Positions 5,080 through 6,303 of a DNA stretch of 6,303 nt are shown here, piece by piece; position 1 is the stretch's first letter, and each line of letters opens with the position of its first letter. The position numbers and the translations under genes were made by a program. Source of the DNA: Vicinamibacterales bacterium (lineage in GTDB: Bacteria > Acidobacteriota > Vicinamibacteria > Vicinamibacterales > UBA8438); contig JASLOY010000224.1 of assembly GCA_030745255.1 (NCBI GenBank), positions 1 to 6,303 of the forward strand, written 5' to 3'. Under the pieces are notes generated by a model. It ran no database searches and had not been told where the DNA came from. It saw nothing but the letters and a program-made list of their open reading frames with translations.

Positions 5080-6303
5080 CAATCAGGAAGCTGTCGCTGC
5101 CACGCCGGATGTTTCTGCGCGGGGTGGGTGCTACCGTGGCGTTGCCGTTTCTCGACGCGATGGTGCCGGCGCTGTCGTCGCTGTCGGTGACGGCCAGGGC
5201 CGCCGCGAGCCCGGTCCGTCGACTCGGGTTCGTCTACATCCCGAACGGCGCCGTCATGCAGCAGTGGACACCGGCCGAGGTCGGATCTGGGTTCGAGCTG
5301 TCGCCGACGCTGAGCCCGCTCGCGCCGTATCGCGACCAGTTGACGGTCGTGAGCGGGCTGGCGCACGGTCAGGCCGAGCCGCTCGGCGACGGGAACGGCG
5401 AGCACTCGCGGGCCAGCGCCACTTGGCTGAACGGCGTGCATCCGAGGCAGACCGAAGGGTCGGACGTCCAGGCGGGAATTACCGCCGACCAACTTGCCGC
5501 GCAGGCGCTCGGCGGTGACACCCCGCTGCCGTCTCTCGAGCTGGCGATCGATCTGGACGGGCTCGTGGGCAACTGCGAGAACGGGTACAGCTGTGTCTAC
5601 CTGAACACGGTCGCCTGGCGCTCGCCGACGACGCCGTTGCCGATGGAGAACAACCCGCGCGTCGTCTTCGAGCGGTTGTTCGGCGATGGTGGCAGCACCG
5701 AGCAGCGGGTGGCCGAAATGCGGCGGGACCGCAGCATCCTCGATTCGGTGACCGACGATCTCGCCGCGCTCGGGCGCGACATCGGTGTCGGCGATCGCGC
5801 TCGGCTCGACCAGTATCTCGACGCCATACGCGCCCTGGAGCGCCGGATTCAACTGGCCGAAGCGCAGAGCGCCGACGCGGAGCTACCCGAGCTGGCGCGA
5901 CCGGTCGGCATTCCCGACACTTTCGAGGACCATGTCAAGCTGATGTTCGACCTGCTTTCGCTCGCCTACCAGGCCGACATCACACGTGTCTTCACCTTCA
6001 TGCTCGGTCGCGAGCTGGGTGGGCGGACCTATCCGCACCTGGGCGTGCCCGACCCGCACCACGGCTTGTCCCATCATCGCAACGACCCCGAGAAGCTGGA
6101 CAAGCTGGCACGCATCAACACGTATCATCTGGGGCTGTTCACCCATTTCCTGGAGAGCCTCCAGGCGACGCCGGATGGGGACGGGTCGTTGCTGGACCAC
6201 TCGATGGTGCTCTACGGTGGCGGGCTCGGCGACAGCAATGACCATGCGCATTTCGACCTCCCGGAGCTCGTGGTCGGTGGCGGCGCGGGTCGTCTCGAGG
6301 GTG
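5076..6303 (+). CDS. DUF1552 (HXXSHH) family protein with Tat signal, 3'-truncated
   Basis: The frame opens at ATG 5076, overlapping the previous stop by 4 bases, and runs off the window after 409 codons. The N-terminus is a twin-arginine signal: PRRMFLRG at residues 9-16, then a hydrophobic run GATVALPFLDAMVPAL. This predicts export in folded form to the periplasm. The mature part begins LGFVYIPNGAVMQQWTP, characteristic of DUF1552. A cysteine pair lies in NCENGYSCVY (C167 and C173). The family's eponymous motif appears as HGLSHH at 329-334, and a further conserved block LYGGGLGDSNDHAHFDLP lies near 387-404. These histidines and acidic residues look like a metal or catalytic site, but no reaction is established for the family. 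Full-length relatives suggest about 30-50 C-terminal residues are lost beyond the edge. Constant pairing with DUF1592 genes implies that the two products act together. Confidence 0.93.
   Translation, partial: MTIRKLSLPRRMFLRGVGATVALPFLDAMVPALSSLSVTARAAASPVRRLGFVYIPNGAVMQQWTPAEVGSGFELSPTLSPLAPYRDQLTVVSGLAHGQAEPLGDGNGEHSRASATWLNGVHPRQTEGSDVQAGITADQLAAQALGGDTPLPSLELAIDLDGLVGNCENGYSCVYLNTVAWRSPTTPLPMENNPRVVFERLFGDGGSTEQRVAEMRRDRSILDSVTDDLAALGRDIGVGDRARLDQYLDAIRALERRIQLAEAQSADAELPELARPVGIPDTFEDHVKLMFDLLSLAYQADITRVFTFMLGRELGGRTYPHLGVPDPHHGLSHHRNDPEKLDKLARINTYHLGLFTHFLESLQATPDGDGSLLDHSMVLYGGGLGDSNDHAHFDLPELVVGGGAGRLEG

Noticed and set aside
4956..5852. Minus-strand open frame (298 codons) across the DUF1592/DUF1552 junction
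   Set aside because: It is antisense to two well-supported genes and crosses their overlap. Its Arg/Val/Gln-rich product has no motif.

Overview
This is a GC-rich window with tightly packed genes: five protein genes, two of them cut by the window edges. The gene content suggests an uncultured or environmental bacterium of the Acidobacteriota (Vicinamibacterales-like) or the Planctomycetota/Verrucomicrobiota sphere. The main clue is the paired DUF1592 (heme-c) and DUF1552 (HXXSHH) genes, which are abundant in those groups. This placement is inferred from gene content alone, because no rRNA or other phylogenetic marker is present.

Layout. Positions 1-351 (+) hold the 3' part of a small VOC/glyoxalase-fold protein. 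A short convergent gap of 84 bases follows. Positions 436-1512 (-) encode a thioredoxin-reductase-like FAD/NAD(P) oxidoreductase that lacks the redox CxxC and therefore resembles the ferredoxin-NADP+ reductase type. Upstream of it on the same strand, separated by 50 bases, positions 1563-2447 (-) encode an exported metallo-beta-lactamase-fold hydrolase with a complete metal-ligand set. A divergent 199-base intergenic region (2448-2646) holds candidate promoters for both directions, including a perfect 8-bp inverted repeat around a -10-like hexamer. From it, 2647-5079 (+) encodes a secreted multidomain DUF1587/1595/1592/1588/1585 protein with two CxxCH heme motifs. It is translationally coupled through an ATGA overlap to 5076->6303 (+), a Tat-exported DUF1552 protein cut by the window end.

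How the genes may work together. The DUF1592-DUF1552 pair looks like a two-gene periplasmic module: a diheme c-type protein with a beta-rich, possibly ligand-binding insert, and a folded, Tat-exported partner carrying conserved histidines and cysteines. Its biochemical function is not established. The minus-strand pair may form its own operon. A functional link between the two divergent units is possible but is supported only by their shared intergenic region. No RNA genes, CRISPR arrays, insertion sequences or clear terminators were seen.
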